Shown here piece after piece: positions 1 through 7,230 of a DNA stretch of 12,552 nt. This DNA is from an uncultured delta proteobacterium (lineage in GTDB: Bacteria > RBG-13-61-14 > DRUE01): positions 1 to 12,552 of the forward strand of contig CAIYYW010000142.1 of the NCBI GenBank assembly GCA_903930515.1. Direction: 5' to 3'. The position numbers were made by a program, and so were the translations under genes. How positions within the stretch are numbered: position 1 is the stretch's first letter; every line of letters begins with the position of its first letter. The notes below the pieces were generated by a model. The model worked only from the letters and a program-made list of their open reading frames with translations, had not been told where the DNA came from and did no database searches.

Positions 1-962
1 GATTCCCGGCAAATCCCGCGCATCTTGAAAATTACCGGTTCCTGATCTCAGCCGCGGGCCAAATCCGCGCTTGGATGAAACAAAGGGGCTACACCGAAGT
101 CATAATCCCCTGCCTCAGCCCGGAAACGGTCCCGGACCTGAACCTGGAATCTTTTTCCCTCAAGTTCCAATCGGTCTTTGACCCGGAACATCAACAAGAG
201 CTTTTCCTGCAAACCTCCCCCGAACTGATGATGAAAAGGCTCCTGGCCGCGGGCCTCCAAAATATTTTTTATCTCGGACCCGCCTTCCGCCAGGGAGAGC
301 TTTCCAAAAATCATCACCCCGAATTCACCATCCTGGAATGGTACCGGACCGGCTCCGACTATCTTTTCCTGATGCGCGAGCTGGACCGGATGCTTTCCGG
401 GTTGTTCGGGATAAAAAAAATACCCCGGATCTCAATGAGAGAGGCCCTGAAAAAATCCGCGGGATGGGATTTCCGGGATTTGCAAGACCCGCGAAAATTC
501 GCCCGGTTCCTGCAAAAGAAAATTCCCGGACTGAAAACCAAGGGGAGCGATTGGCCGGAACTGTTTGAACGCGCACTACTCCAGTGGCTGGAACCCTGGC
601 TCGCGAAGCAGGACGCGGTTTTTGTTTATGACTGGCCCTCTCAACTATCAATGCAGGCCAAGCTCAAGGATGCCGACCCCATGCTCTGCCAGAGGTTTGA
701 ACTTTATCTTAAAGGAAGGGAAATCGCCAACGGATACACCGAAGCAACCGACCCCGGTCAAATGAAAAAAAGGCTCCAGGCCGAAATCCAAAAACGCAAA
801 AAACTCGGCCGGAAAAATATCCCGCTCCCGCGAAAATTCCTCCACAGCCTTGAACTCGGCCTGACCCCCTGCGCCGGGGTCTCCCTCGGACTAGACCGCC
901 TCTGTCTCGCCCTGCTCAACCTTGACTCCCTAAACCAGCTCCTGCCGTTCCGGGAAATCTGA
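1..962 (+). CDS. epmA: EpmA/PoxA-like EF-P beta-lysine ligase (LysRS paralogue), 5' partial
   Basis: The reading frame is open from base 3 to the TGA at 960-962, giving 319 visible residues. The Met codon at 75 is internal, because the residues before it (ENYRFLISAAGQIRAW) align with the first helix of EpmA. E. coli EpmA has 325 residues, so only about 5-10 are missing at the left edge. EpmA is a class II aminoacyl-tRNA-synthetase catalytic domain without the anticodon-binding domain; it activates (R)-beta-lysine and attaches it to a conserved lysine of elongation factor P. Visible signatures are TSPELMMKRLL, the motif 2 region AFRQGELSKNHHPEFTILEW (motif 2 Arg codon 288-290), the EIANGYTEATD segment and motif 3 CAGVSLGLDRL. 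The motif 3 residue matching E. coli Ala298 (Gly in LysRS) is Ser here (codon 882-884), which argues against a true LysRS. It is convergent with the operon that follows. efp and epmB are not in the window; they may lie to the left, but that is a guess. Confidence 0.88.
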   Translation, partial: FPANPAHLENYRFLISAAGQIRAWMKQRGYTEVIIPCLSPETVPDLNLESFSLKFQSVFDPEHQQELFLQTSPELMMKRLLAAGLQNIFYLGPAFRQGELSKNHHPEFTILEWYRTGSDYLFLMRELDRMLSGLFGIKKIPRISMREALKKSAGWDFRDLQDPRKFARFLQKKIPGLKTKGSDWPELFERALLQWLEPWLAKQDAVFVYDWPSQLSMQAKLKDADPMLCQRFELYLKGREIANGYTEATDPGQMKKRLQAEIQKRKKLGRKNIPLPRKFLHSLELGLTPCAGVSLGLDRLCLALLNLDSLNQLLPFREI

Positions 963-968
963 AAAAAA

Positions 969-981
969 CCCGGCAAGCGGG
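969..981 (-). terminator. possible weak intrinsic terminator of the leftward operon
   Basis: Read on the minus strand, CCCG (981-978), a 5-base loop and CGGG (972-969) form a 4-bp GC stem followed directly by seven T (968-962). It lies about 80 bases past the stop of the last operon gene, the right place for its terminator. The stem is short, and the T tract overlaps the last base of the stop codon of the convergent epmA-like gene. The fold is read by eye; no energy was calculated. Confidence 0.4.
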
Positions 982-1060
982 CAAGATTAAATAGGTGGCT
1001 GTCCCCTATTTTTTTCCCTCCGTCGGTTCGGCCGGGGGCAAGATTTAAACAGGCGGCTGT
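979..1060 (+). repeat. imperfect direct repeat of the REP-like unit (two copies)
   Basis: Copy 1 (979-1002) and copy 2 (1036-1060) share the unit GGGCAAGATT-AAA-AGG-GGCTGT. They differ by one inserted T and two T-to-C changes. The offset is about 57 bases. Copy 2 has only the left arm of the palindrome (as AAACAGG) and no right arm, and its last base is the first base of TTA 1060-1062, the stop codon of the leftward gene. This looks like decay or partial duplication of a dispersed repeat in the gap between two convergent genes. Confidence 0.6.
989..1011. repeat. REP-like palindrome, possible bidirectional terminator
   Basis: A perfect 7-bp inverted repeat, AAATAGG (989-995) and CCTATTT (1005-1011), encloses the 9-base loop TGGCTGTCC. 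On the minus strand it reads as a GGGGACAGCCACC core flanked by AAATAG/CTATTT arms. I recall similar short palindromes scattered through genomes of several uncultivated and deltaproteobacterial lineages, often associated with REP-associated tyrosine transposases (RAYTs); this is from memory and unchecked. The right arm runs into four more T (1012-1015), so it could also end transcription of the epmA-like gene on the plus strand. No transposase is in the window. Confidence 0.6.
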
Positions 1061-3384
1061 TAGCTCAGGCTGAAATATCTGCGCACGGCCCAGAGGCTTG
1101 CGAGGATCAGGACCAGGAGCCCGAAGCTGAGCCAGTTGTTCCAGAGCGGGAAATCCCTGGCGCCTACGATCTCTTCCAGAGATAGTTTGGGGAATTTGAG
1201 CTTGTCGGGCGATTGCGGTATTTTGAGCAGTTTGCCGTCTCCGGCCTGGGCGAGCAATTCCAACAAATCCGGTCGGATTGAAAGGTCTTCCATCTCCCGG
1301 GACTCTTTATCCACGGCCAGGATCGCCTGATCGGATCCGACCGCCATCCCGTCTTTTTCCGCATCGGCCTGGAAGCGGTATCCGCCGGGACAATTCAGGC
1401 TGATCTTGAACTGATATTTGCCGGGAGAAATTTCCTCGCCCTGGGCCGGCTGGGGGGAGCATCCTTGCGGGGCCTGGACCGATTTGAGGCTCACGCCGGC
1501 GCCGCTGATGGGATGATATGAGGAGTCCTGGAGCTGGAAATAAAAACTGACCTCCTCTCCCGGCTGGTAGCGGTCCCGGAAGGAGCTTAGGCTGACCGAT
1601 TTCATTTCCGGGTCGCGCATCAGCCACCGGAGGGACCTTTCCCAGAACAGTTGATAATATTTCCCGCTCCCCTGCTCTCCCTCCTGGGAGAATTTCCATT
1701 TCCAGAGGCTGTCGGTTGCGATCGTCATCACCCTTCCTTTTCCCGCTTCCCGCACCGCGATCAGCGGAGCCGCTTTTTCCTGCCGGTGCTCCACCAGCAC
1801 CACCGCGTCTGGTTTGGGCCGGAGCACCTGGTTGTAATTCTCAAGCACGCTGATCCCTTCCCACAGGCTCCGGTTTTCCGGCTCCCCTCCGGCCAGGCCG
1901 GTGATCGGATGCTGGACCCCGGAATCGGTGAGCTTGAGGCTCAAGCGGCCGGTCTGGTAGTTGGTTTCGCCGAAGCTGAAATCCACCGGCAGGATTTCCT
2001 CCAGAGGGTCGTTGAACGGGTCTTTGATGAAAGCACGGGGGCCCCCGATATAAATGAACGCGCCTCCTCCCTCCACCACATAATCGCGCAGGTTCCGGAT
2101 ATAAAGAGGGGACATATAGGCGTTGCCGAAAAAGTTCTGGAAGATCACCAGGTCAAAATTATGGAGTTCTTTTTGGAACAGCTCCTCGGTCGGGAACGGG
2201 ATCAGGGACAATTCCTGGTCCGAGCCGTGCGGGTCGTCCCACATTTCGCGCAGGATATAAAAGCTGACCAGGTCCACCGCGGGATTTTTTTCCAGGACCC
2301 GGCGGAGGAATTTTTCATCCCAACTGGGATTGCCCACGATGTAGAGCGCGCGGATCCGGTCGCGGAGGATGGTGAGCGGGAATACCCTGAGGTTGTTCTC
2401 CGCGCTCGCCTCCCCCTGGAACAGAGGGGTTTCCACCCGGAACAAAAACCTGCCCACCTGGTCCGGAATAAACTCCAGCTCCACCGTCTCCACCTTTCCC
2501 GGTTCAAGCTTGACGGTCTTGCTCGCGATCAGTTTGTCTTCCTGGAAAAGCTGGATCGGCGTCTGGTCGGAAATATTTCCCAGCGCCCTGACCTTGACCA
2601 CCACCACGAACGGGTTCTTGACAAAGCCGTACCCGTCGTGCTGGATTCCGACAATGGCCAGGTCCCTAAGCTCCGGTTCCGAACCGGCCAGGATGGGATA
2701 AATTTTGCCGAGTCCCTGCAGGTTTTTCTTCAATTCCTTTTCCGCGCCGGCTTTATTTTTTTGATTCTCGGGAGAGCCCAGCTCTGAAAGCAGGCCCTGA
2801 TCCGCGCCGTCGGAAATGATCGCGACCCCGGAAAGCTGTTGGTTGCCGAGCTCGTCCCGGAGCCGGGAAAGGGATTCCAGGATTTCGGTATGAGAACCTT
2901 CGGCTTTAAGTTCGGGCTGATCCAGGAATCCGGCCGGGAGCGGGTTCGGTTTCTGGTCAAAGCTGAACCAGCGCAGGTCGTAATCCTCTTTGAGGCCGTT
3001 GAAAAATTCCCGGTGGTCCTTGATCCAACTCAAGCCGGACCCGATCCGGGTCTGGTCTCCCGCAGTCCTGACCTTCATACTCTCCGAGCTGTCAATCAGG
3101 ATCGCGATCGGGCTTTTCAATTTCCGGGTCTTGGCCAACCTCAGCTCCGGCTCCAGGAACAGACTGAGCGTGAGCAAAAGCGCGATCAGGTGCAGGGCCA
3201 GGATCAACCCTTTCCTTCCCCGGCCCGAAAGCGGCTTGACCATAAAATACGCGGCCGCGGCAAAGAGCGCGATCAGCGCGACGCAGATCCATTCGGACCC
3301 GGGATTGAGGGCGGCGAAGTGGATCAGGAGCCGGTCGTATCCCTTGGTCTCAACGCCCAAATATTCCAGGACCTTGAAGATCAT
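1060..3384 (-). CDS. membrane VWA protein with GATase-like and Ig-like domains (774 aa), last gene of operon
   Basis: Two N-terminal membrane segments (residues about 32-50 and 59-78) lead into a von Willebrand factor A domain with a complete MIDAS metal site: DSSES at 98-102, Thr166 and Asp192. Next come a beta-rich CARDB/Ig-like stretch (about 240-335), a class I glutamine-amidotransferase-like (flavodoxin-type) domain (about 340-470, with a GGGAFIYIGGPRAF turn), and another Ig-like domain (about 595-690) holding Cys642 and Cys665. A final membrane segment (about 750-768) leaves a short basic tail. The GATase-like fold shows no obvious catalytic Cys-His-Glu triad, so it is more likely a binding domain. 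With paired N-terminal helices the VWA and later domains probably face the periplasm. Its ATG overlaps the DUF4159 stop by 4 bases (ATGA, 3381-3384), with only a distant AAGGAA upstream, suggesting translational coupling. It resembles VWA/GATase-like proteins found beside MoxR-DUF58-BatA genes. The exact role is unknown. Confidence 0.82.
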   Translation of the reverse strand: MIFKVLEYLGVETKGYDRLLIHFAALNPGSEWICVALIALFAAAAYFMVKPLSGRGRKGLILALHLIALLLTLSLFLEPELRLAKTRKLKSPIAILIDSSESMKVRTAGDQTRIGSGLSWIKDHREFFNGLKEDYDLRWFSFDQKPNPLPAGFLDQPELKAEGSHTEILESLSRLRDELGNQQLSGVAIISDGADQGLLSELGSPENQKNKAGAEKELKKNLQGLGKIYPILAGSEPELRDLAIVGIQHDGYGFVKNPFVVVVKVRALGNISDQTPIQLFQEDKLIASKTVKLEPGKVETVELEFIPDQVGRFLFRVETPLFQGEASAENNLRVFPLTILRDRIRALYIVGNPSWDEKFLRRVLEKNPAVDLVSFYILREMWDDPHGSDQELSLIPFPTEELFQKELHNFDLVIFQNFFGNAYMSPLYIRNLRDYVVEGGGAFIYIGGPRAFIKDPFNDPLEEILPVDFSFGETNYQTGRLSLKLTDSGVQHPITGLAGGEPENRSLWEGISVLENYNQVLRPKPDAVVLVEHRQEKAAPLIAVREAGKGRVMTIATDSLWKWKFSQEGEQGSGKYYQLFWERSLRWLMRDPEMKSVSLSSFRDRYQPGEEVSFYFQLQDSSYHPISGAGVSLKSVQAPQGCSPQPAQGEEISPGKYQFKISLNCPGGYRFQADAEKDGMAVGSDQAILAVDKESREMEDLSIRPDLLELLAQAGDGKLLKIPQSPDKLKFPKLSLEEIVGARDFPLWNNWLSFGLLVLILASLWAVRRYFSLS

Positions 3385-4172
3385 TTGGGGCGCCGTTTCC
3401 TTCGCTCGGAAATGAACGGGCTGTGCACCGCGTCTTTTTTATAGTTGCCGCACAGGCCGTAATAAACCAGGTTGACCCAAAGCCGGATCGCGGTTTCGCG
3501 CTGGTTTTCTCCGCCCGGGGTCACCGGGTATCGGAATCCCTGTCCGGAATTCTGCTCAATCGCCCCGGCCAGATCGTTCTGGGAATAGATCAGGGTGGTC
3601 AGGTCCCCGCGGTCAATTCCCCAGAGGTTGGGGACAGAGGCCTTCCGTCCCGGGGCCCGGTCCAAAAGGTAGTAGGTTTGAAACACGGTATGGTCCGGAG
3701 GGAGCGGCCTCAATTTTTCTCCCGGGAAAATCCGCTCCAGCTCTCTCCGGAAGGACCGGTCAAAGCCGCTGTCCAATTCCCCGAGCGCGTCATCCGCGAG
3801 CAGGAGACCGCCGGCGTCAAACCATCTTCGCAGGCGCTGGATTTCGTCATCGGAAAAAGGCTCAAACTCGTTCTCGCCGCTCAGGTATAGGAACGGGTAT
3901 CCGAAGGCGTCGTTGGTATTGAGCTTGACCTCCACCCGCTCCGGGCTGGCGGGCACGCTGGTGCGGCTGTTGATGATCCCGGCGAGCGATCGGGCCACTC
4001 CCGGCCTGGGGTTCCAGCCCAGCCCCTTGCCGTAAACGATTTGCGCGAAGAAAAAGTCAAACTTCACCTGCTTGGGCTGGGAAGGGAATTGCGGCCATCC
4101 CTTGCGGGAGAGCATCAGAGAGCCCAGTCCGGCGCCGCATATTTTAAAAAAATCTTTCCGCTTCATTTTCAT
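3381..4172 (-). CDS. DUF4159 family protein with Tat-like leader (263 aa)
   Basis: The mature part (about residues 37-241) matches DUF4159 as I know it: GYPFLYLSGENEFEPFSDDE, then RLRRWFDAGGLLLADDALGE, then FRRELERIFPGEKLRPLPPD and finally AIRLWVNLVYYGL. This family has a GATase/flavodoxin-like fold and usually sits in MoxR-DUF58-BatA operons; its biochemical role is unknown. The N-terminus (MKMKRKDFFKICGAGLGSLM) resembles a twin-arginine export signal (consensus SRRxFLK), but the second Arg is Lys and the leading Ser is Lys, so Tat export is probable rather than certain. The C-terminus is strongly basic (SERRKRRPK). The start is ATG 4172, overlapping the previous stop as ATGA (4169-4172), with AGGAG 9 bases upstream; a second Met two codons later is an alternative. 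It overlaps the next gene by 4 bases. Confidence 0.83.
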   Translation of the reverse strand: MKMKRKDFFKICGAGLGSLMLSRKGWPQFPSQPKQVKFDFFFAQIVYGKGLGWNPRPGVARSLAGIINSRTSVPASPERVEVKLNTNDAFGYPFLYLSGENEFEPFSDDEIQRLRRWFDAGGLLLADDALGELDSGFDRSFRRELERIFPGEKLRPLPPDHTVFQTYYLLDRAPGRKASVPNLWGIDRGDLTTLIYSQNDLAGAIEQNSGQGFRYPVTPGGENQRETAIRLWVNLVYYGLCGNYKKDAVHSPFISERRKRRPK

Positions 4173-6316
4173 TCCCAGCCGCTCCTGGCCAGGAGCAGGA
4201 TTTCCATTCCCAGCAAAATAATCAGGCCGAGCAGGAATCCGTGATGATAGGGCTTCTTGACCAGGCTGGTCTTACCCCGGTCCTCCGGGGTTTTCAGATT
4301 TTCCTCGGACTGGACATAAACCTGGTCGGCCAAGACCAGCTTTTTCAAATCCTTGACCGATATTTTCCGGAAGTCCGATTCAGTCGGGTCGGAGTTCACG
4401 GCCAGGATGAAATCGGCGTTTCCCTCCTGCCTCGGCTCCGGTCCGGGCAGATACCAGAAGTAATAAATACCGGGCTCCTCCAGCCGGGGAATCCGGATCT
4501 TTCCCTGCCCGCCTTCCTTCTCCGGGCTTAGGCGCAGTTCCGCTCCCCGGCTGGACTTGACCAAGGCCGAGGTCTTTTCGCCGGGAAGGGTCAGCTCAAT
4601 CTGGTCTCCGACCCGGGCGCCTTTGGCCCCGATGTCAAACAGCGAGCGGGCCAGGTAGAGCGAGGCCTGGTAAAAAATCGGAAGATAGGAGGGATAGATG
4701 CAGAGGTCGTTCCAGTCCTGGTTCAGGGTTGAGGCCAGGATCAGGGCGATCCCGGAGCCGAAACTTTTTTCCAGGAGCATCGGGGTTCCGTCCGCGAGCT
4801 TGAGGACCACGCGGGAGCGGGGCACCAGTTCCTGGTAAAACATAAAATACTTGTAAAAATTGGCCACGGCCGGGTCGGCTCCTTTGGCCGAGGCAAAGGG
4901 AGACAGGATCGGGTGCCGTCCGGGATCGGCGATGAAGCTGGAATCCAGATGCAAGGGCTGAAGCTCGCTCTTGCCCTCGGCTCCGGCGAAAGAAATCTTC
5001 AGCTCGCGGATTTCGCGCGGGAGCAGGTCCCCGAGCAGTTTATTATAATGGTCCGCGTCCACATTGTTCCCGAGTCCGATCAGGAGGCCGCCTCCGTTGG
5101 ACACGAAATTTTTTATCCGGTCCGCTTCGGCCTGGTCCAGGATCCGGCAATCGGCCAGGATCAGAACCTGGTAATTGCGGAGGTCGGTCTGGGCGAACCC
5201 GCTCTCGCTCACCACCTCCGGGTCAATCCGGCTCAGGGCGTAAAGCCTGGGGTTGAGGGCGCGCTCCAGGAAATAGCTTCCCCGGCTTAAAGGTTCGCGG
5301 GACCAGCTCCCGTCCACGATCAGGGCCTTGACCCGTCCTCCTCCCCGGAGATGGAAATAGCTGAGGTTGTCCATATCCAAACTGTCCCGGTTCTCCAGTT
5401 CCAGTTTTCCCTCCGCGCTGAAATTCTCGCGCAGGCTGACCAAAAAAGATTTGTCCGCGCTTGCCCAGCTTTTCGCGGCAGCGGTTCCGCGGCTGATCAC
5501 CTGTCCGCCCAGGCTTAAATTCAGGCGCGCCTCCTGGTCCTGGGCGGAGAAGTTGTACACCCGGGCCAAAACCTTGACCGACTCCTCACCGCTCCCGCTG
5601 ATCCGGTTCAGGTCCACCGGCCCCAGCGTGTAATTGGGGTCCAGGTTCCGGCCGGAAAGGTCGTAGAAATAAATCTCGCCCGGGAAATGCTCAAGAACGG
5701 CCTGGTCGGAGAAGGACTCTTTTTGCAAATCCGTGAACACCACGATTTTTTTGGATAGGGACCCGGACCTGGAAAGCATCTGCTCTGCGCGGCTGAGCGC
5801 GGAAAGCATCCGGGCTTTTTCAAAACCGGGTTGGATTTTTTGCAGGGCGGCCCGGAGCTGTTCGCGGTTTTTGTCGAGCGGGATTTCTTTTCCCGAGGCC
5901 GGGAAGACCATGCCGACATAATCGTAATCCGGGAGCTGGTTGAGCAGGGAGGAGGCGCTGTTTTGGGATCGCTCAAACAGGCTCTTCCCGGACCGGTCCC
6001 GTCTCATACTCAGGGAATCGTCCAGGACCAGCGCCAAAGAATTCTGCTCCGATCCGAGCGCGAGGGATGGGATGGATTCCATCCGATAGGGAGCGGCCAG
6101 GGCCAGGCTGAACGCCCCGATCGCGAGCATCCGGACCAGGAGCAAAAGGTATTCCCAAAACCTCCTCCGCCTCCGGGTGGCCTTTTCGCTCTGGAGCAAA
6201 AACCGGATCGCCCCGAACGGGATGACCTTGGCCTTGCGCCTCCTCCAGAGATGAATGATCAGCGGGACCAGCATCCCGAGCAGGCCGAGCAGGAACAAAG
6301 GGTTTGCGAATTTCAT
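4169..6316 (-). CDS. BatA-type membrane VWA protein with GATase-like domain (715 aa)
   Basis: The N-terminus MKFANPLFLLGLLGMLVPLI followed by IHLWRRRKAKVIPFGAIRFL is the classic BatA N-terminal membrane motif, and a second membrane segment lies at about 55-76. The VWA domain follows, with MIDAS residues DDSLS (99-103) and Asp196 (VVFTDLQ). The usual MIDAS Thr is not evident: the expected region reads EKARMLSALSRA. A CARDB-like beta domain (about 245-325) precedes a GATase-like domain (about 328-560, with a NGGGLLIGLG turn), then a beta domain and a C-terminal membrane segment (about 692-710). The frame is open upstream to 6454, but I start at ATG 6316 because it opens the BatA motif exactly and gives the same ATGA overlap (6313-6316) as other junctions. 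There is no good Shine-Dalgarno, so translation is probably coupled to the DUF58 gene. BatA proteins work with MoxR and DUF58 in Bat systems, linked to aerotolerance and envelope stress in Bacteroides and Leptospira. Confidence 0.86.
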   Translation of the reverse strand: MKFANPLFLLGLLGMLVPLIIHLWRRRKAKVIPFGAIRFLLQSEKATRRRRRFWEYLLLLVRMLAIGAFSLALAAPYRMESIPSLALGSEQNSLALVLDDSLSMRRDRSGKSLFERSQNSASSLLNQLPDYDYVGMVFPASGKEIPLDKNREQLRAALQKIQPGFEKARMLSALSRAEQMLSRSGSLSKKIVVFTDLQKESFSDQAVLEHFPGEIYFYDLSGRNLDPNYTLGPVDLNRISGSGEESVKVLARVYNFSAQDQEARLNLSLGGQVISRGTAAAKSWASADKSFLVSLRENFSAEGKLELENRDSLDMDNLSYFHLRGGGRVKALIVDGSWSREPLSRGSYFLERALNPRLYALSRIDPEVVSESGFAQTDLRNYQVLILADCRILDQAEADRIKNFVSNGGGLLIGLGNNVDADHYNKLLGDLLPREIRELKISFAGAEGKSELQPLHLDSSFIADPGRHPILSPFASAKGADPAVANFYKYFMFYQELVPRSRVVLKLADGTPMLLEKSFGSGIALILASTLNQDWNDLCIYPSYLPIFYQASLYLARSLFDIGAKGARVGDQIELTLPGEKTSALVKSSRGAELRLSPEKEGGQGKIRIPRLEEPGIYYFWYLPGPEPRQEGNADFILAVNSDPTESDFRKISVKDLKKLVLADQVYVQSEENLKTPEDRGKTSLVKKPYHHGFLLGLIILLGMEILLLARSGWE

Positions 6317-7230
6317 CTCGGCCGCGCCCTCCGGGCGGTCAGCGATCTCCGGAGCAGGTATCCGGAAAGGATCTGGGCCGGGTTTTGTTCGGTCCGGAAC
6401 AGTTGATAGTCCGCGAGCAATTCCTGTCCCACCCGCTCCAACTGCTCCTGCCATCCGCGGATCAATTTCAAATATTCCTTGCGGAGCTGAGACGGCTCCA
6501 ATAAAATCCTGCCTTCCCCTTCCAACCCTTCAAACCAGCTCAGTTGCGAGAAGGGGAATTCCAGCTCCTCGCGCGTGAGCACCTGGAAAAAGGCCAGCTC
6601 GTTCCCGCGATGCCTTGCCAGCTTCAAACTTTTTTCCACTTCCAGTTCCGGGTCAAAGAAATCCGAGATCACGATCACCAGGCTTTTCTGCTTGAACCGG
6701 CTGACCAGGTCAAACAGGACCGGCGCGAATTTGGTTTCGCCCTCGGGTTTGGTCCGGACCAGGAATTCCGACAGGGCCTTGAAATGCCGCTCGCCGGACC
6801 GGCCGGGCAGCCATTCCATTTTGCCGTCCCGGATCACGGCCAGCCCGACCGCGTCCCCCTGTCCCAGGAGCAGGTAGGCCAGCCCCGCGGCCAGCGTCCT
6901 TCCGTATTCAAACTTGCTTGGCTGGTTCCCGGGCGCGTAAGCCATTGAGCCGCTCGCGTCCAGGACGATATAAGATTGGATCCGGGTCTCGTCCTCAAAT
7001 TGCTTGATAAAAAAACGGTCGGATTTCGCGAACAGCTTCCAGTCAATCATCCGGATTTCGTCCCCGGCCGTGTAGGGCTTATGCTCGGAAAATTCCACGC
7101 TGCTCCCGCGGTGCCGGGAATGATGAAGCCCGATCAATGCTCCTTCCGCGATCTCGCGCGCCTTGAGCTCCAAGTCGTGCAACCGGGAGATGACTTCCAG
7201 GGCTTCCTGGCTTTGGGCCGGACCGGTCAT
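6313..7230 (-). CDS. DUF58 domain VWA protein, MoxR partner (305 aa)
   Basis: The DUF58 signature fills residues about 40-83: RGSSVEFSEHKPYTAGDEIR, then MIDWKLFAKSDRFFIKQFED. A VWA-like domain follows with an intact MIDAS: DASGS at 91-95, Thr166 in GETKFAP and Asp190 in VIVISDFFD. There are no membrane segments or signal peptide, so it is cytoplasmic, as usual for this short form. DUF58 proteins are nearly always encoded next to a MoxR AAA+ ATPase, and the pair is thought to act like the RavA-ViaA or CbbQ-CbbO pairs, with the VWA protein bringing the ATPase to its client. ATG 7230 overlaps the MoxR stop (ATGA, 7227-7230) and has GGAG 4 bases before it. The last residues are Arg-rich (RRSLTARRARPR). 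Confidence 0.93.
   Translation of the reverse strand: MTGPAQSQEALEVISRLHDLELKAREIAEGALIGLHHSRHRGSSVEFSEHKPYTAGDEIRMIDWKLFAKSDRFFIKQFEDETRIQSYIVLDASGSMAYAPGNQPSKFEYGRTLAAGLAYLLLGQGDAVGLAVIRDGKMEWLPGRSGERHFKALSEFLVRTKPEGETKFAPVLFDLVSRFKQKSLVIVISDFFDPELEVEKSLKLARHRGNELAFFQVLTREELEFPFSQLSWFEGLEGEGRILLEPSQLRKEYLKLIRGWQEQLERVGQELLADYQLFRTEQNPAQILSGYLLRRSLTARRARPR

Noticed and set aside
75-77. ATG as the start of the EpmA-like gene
   Set aside because: The open frame continues to base 3 and the preceding residues align with the first EpmA helix.
413-420. Run of eight A in the EpmA-like gene as a frameshift or slippage site
   Set aside because: The frame reads through with conserved EpmA features on both sides; there is no second frame to shift into that would make sense.
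1651-2787. 378-codon open frame on the plus strand opposite the last operon gene
   Set aside because: Antisense to a clearly conserved VWA/GATase-like region, with no domain of its own.
6317-6454. Upstream in-frame extension of the BatA-type gene
   Set aside because: It overlaps the DUF58 gene by 140 bases, encodes Pro/Gly/Ala-rich sequence unlike BatA, and the BatA N-terminal motif begins exactly at ATG 6316 with an ATGA overlap.
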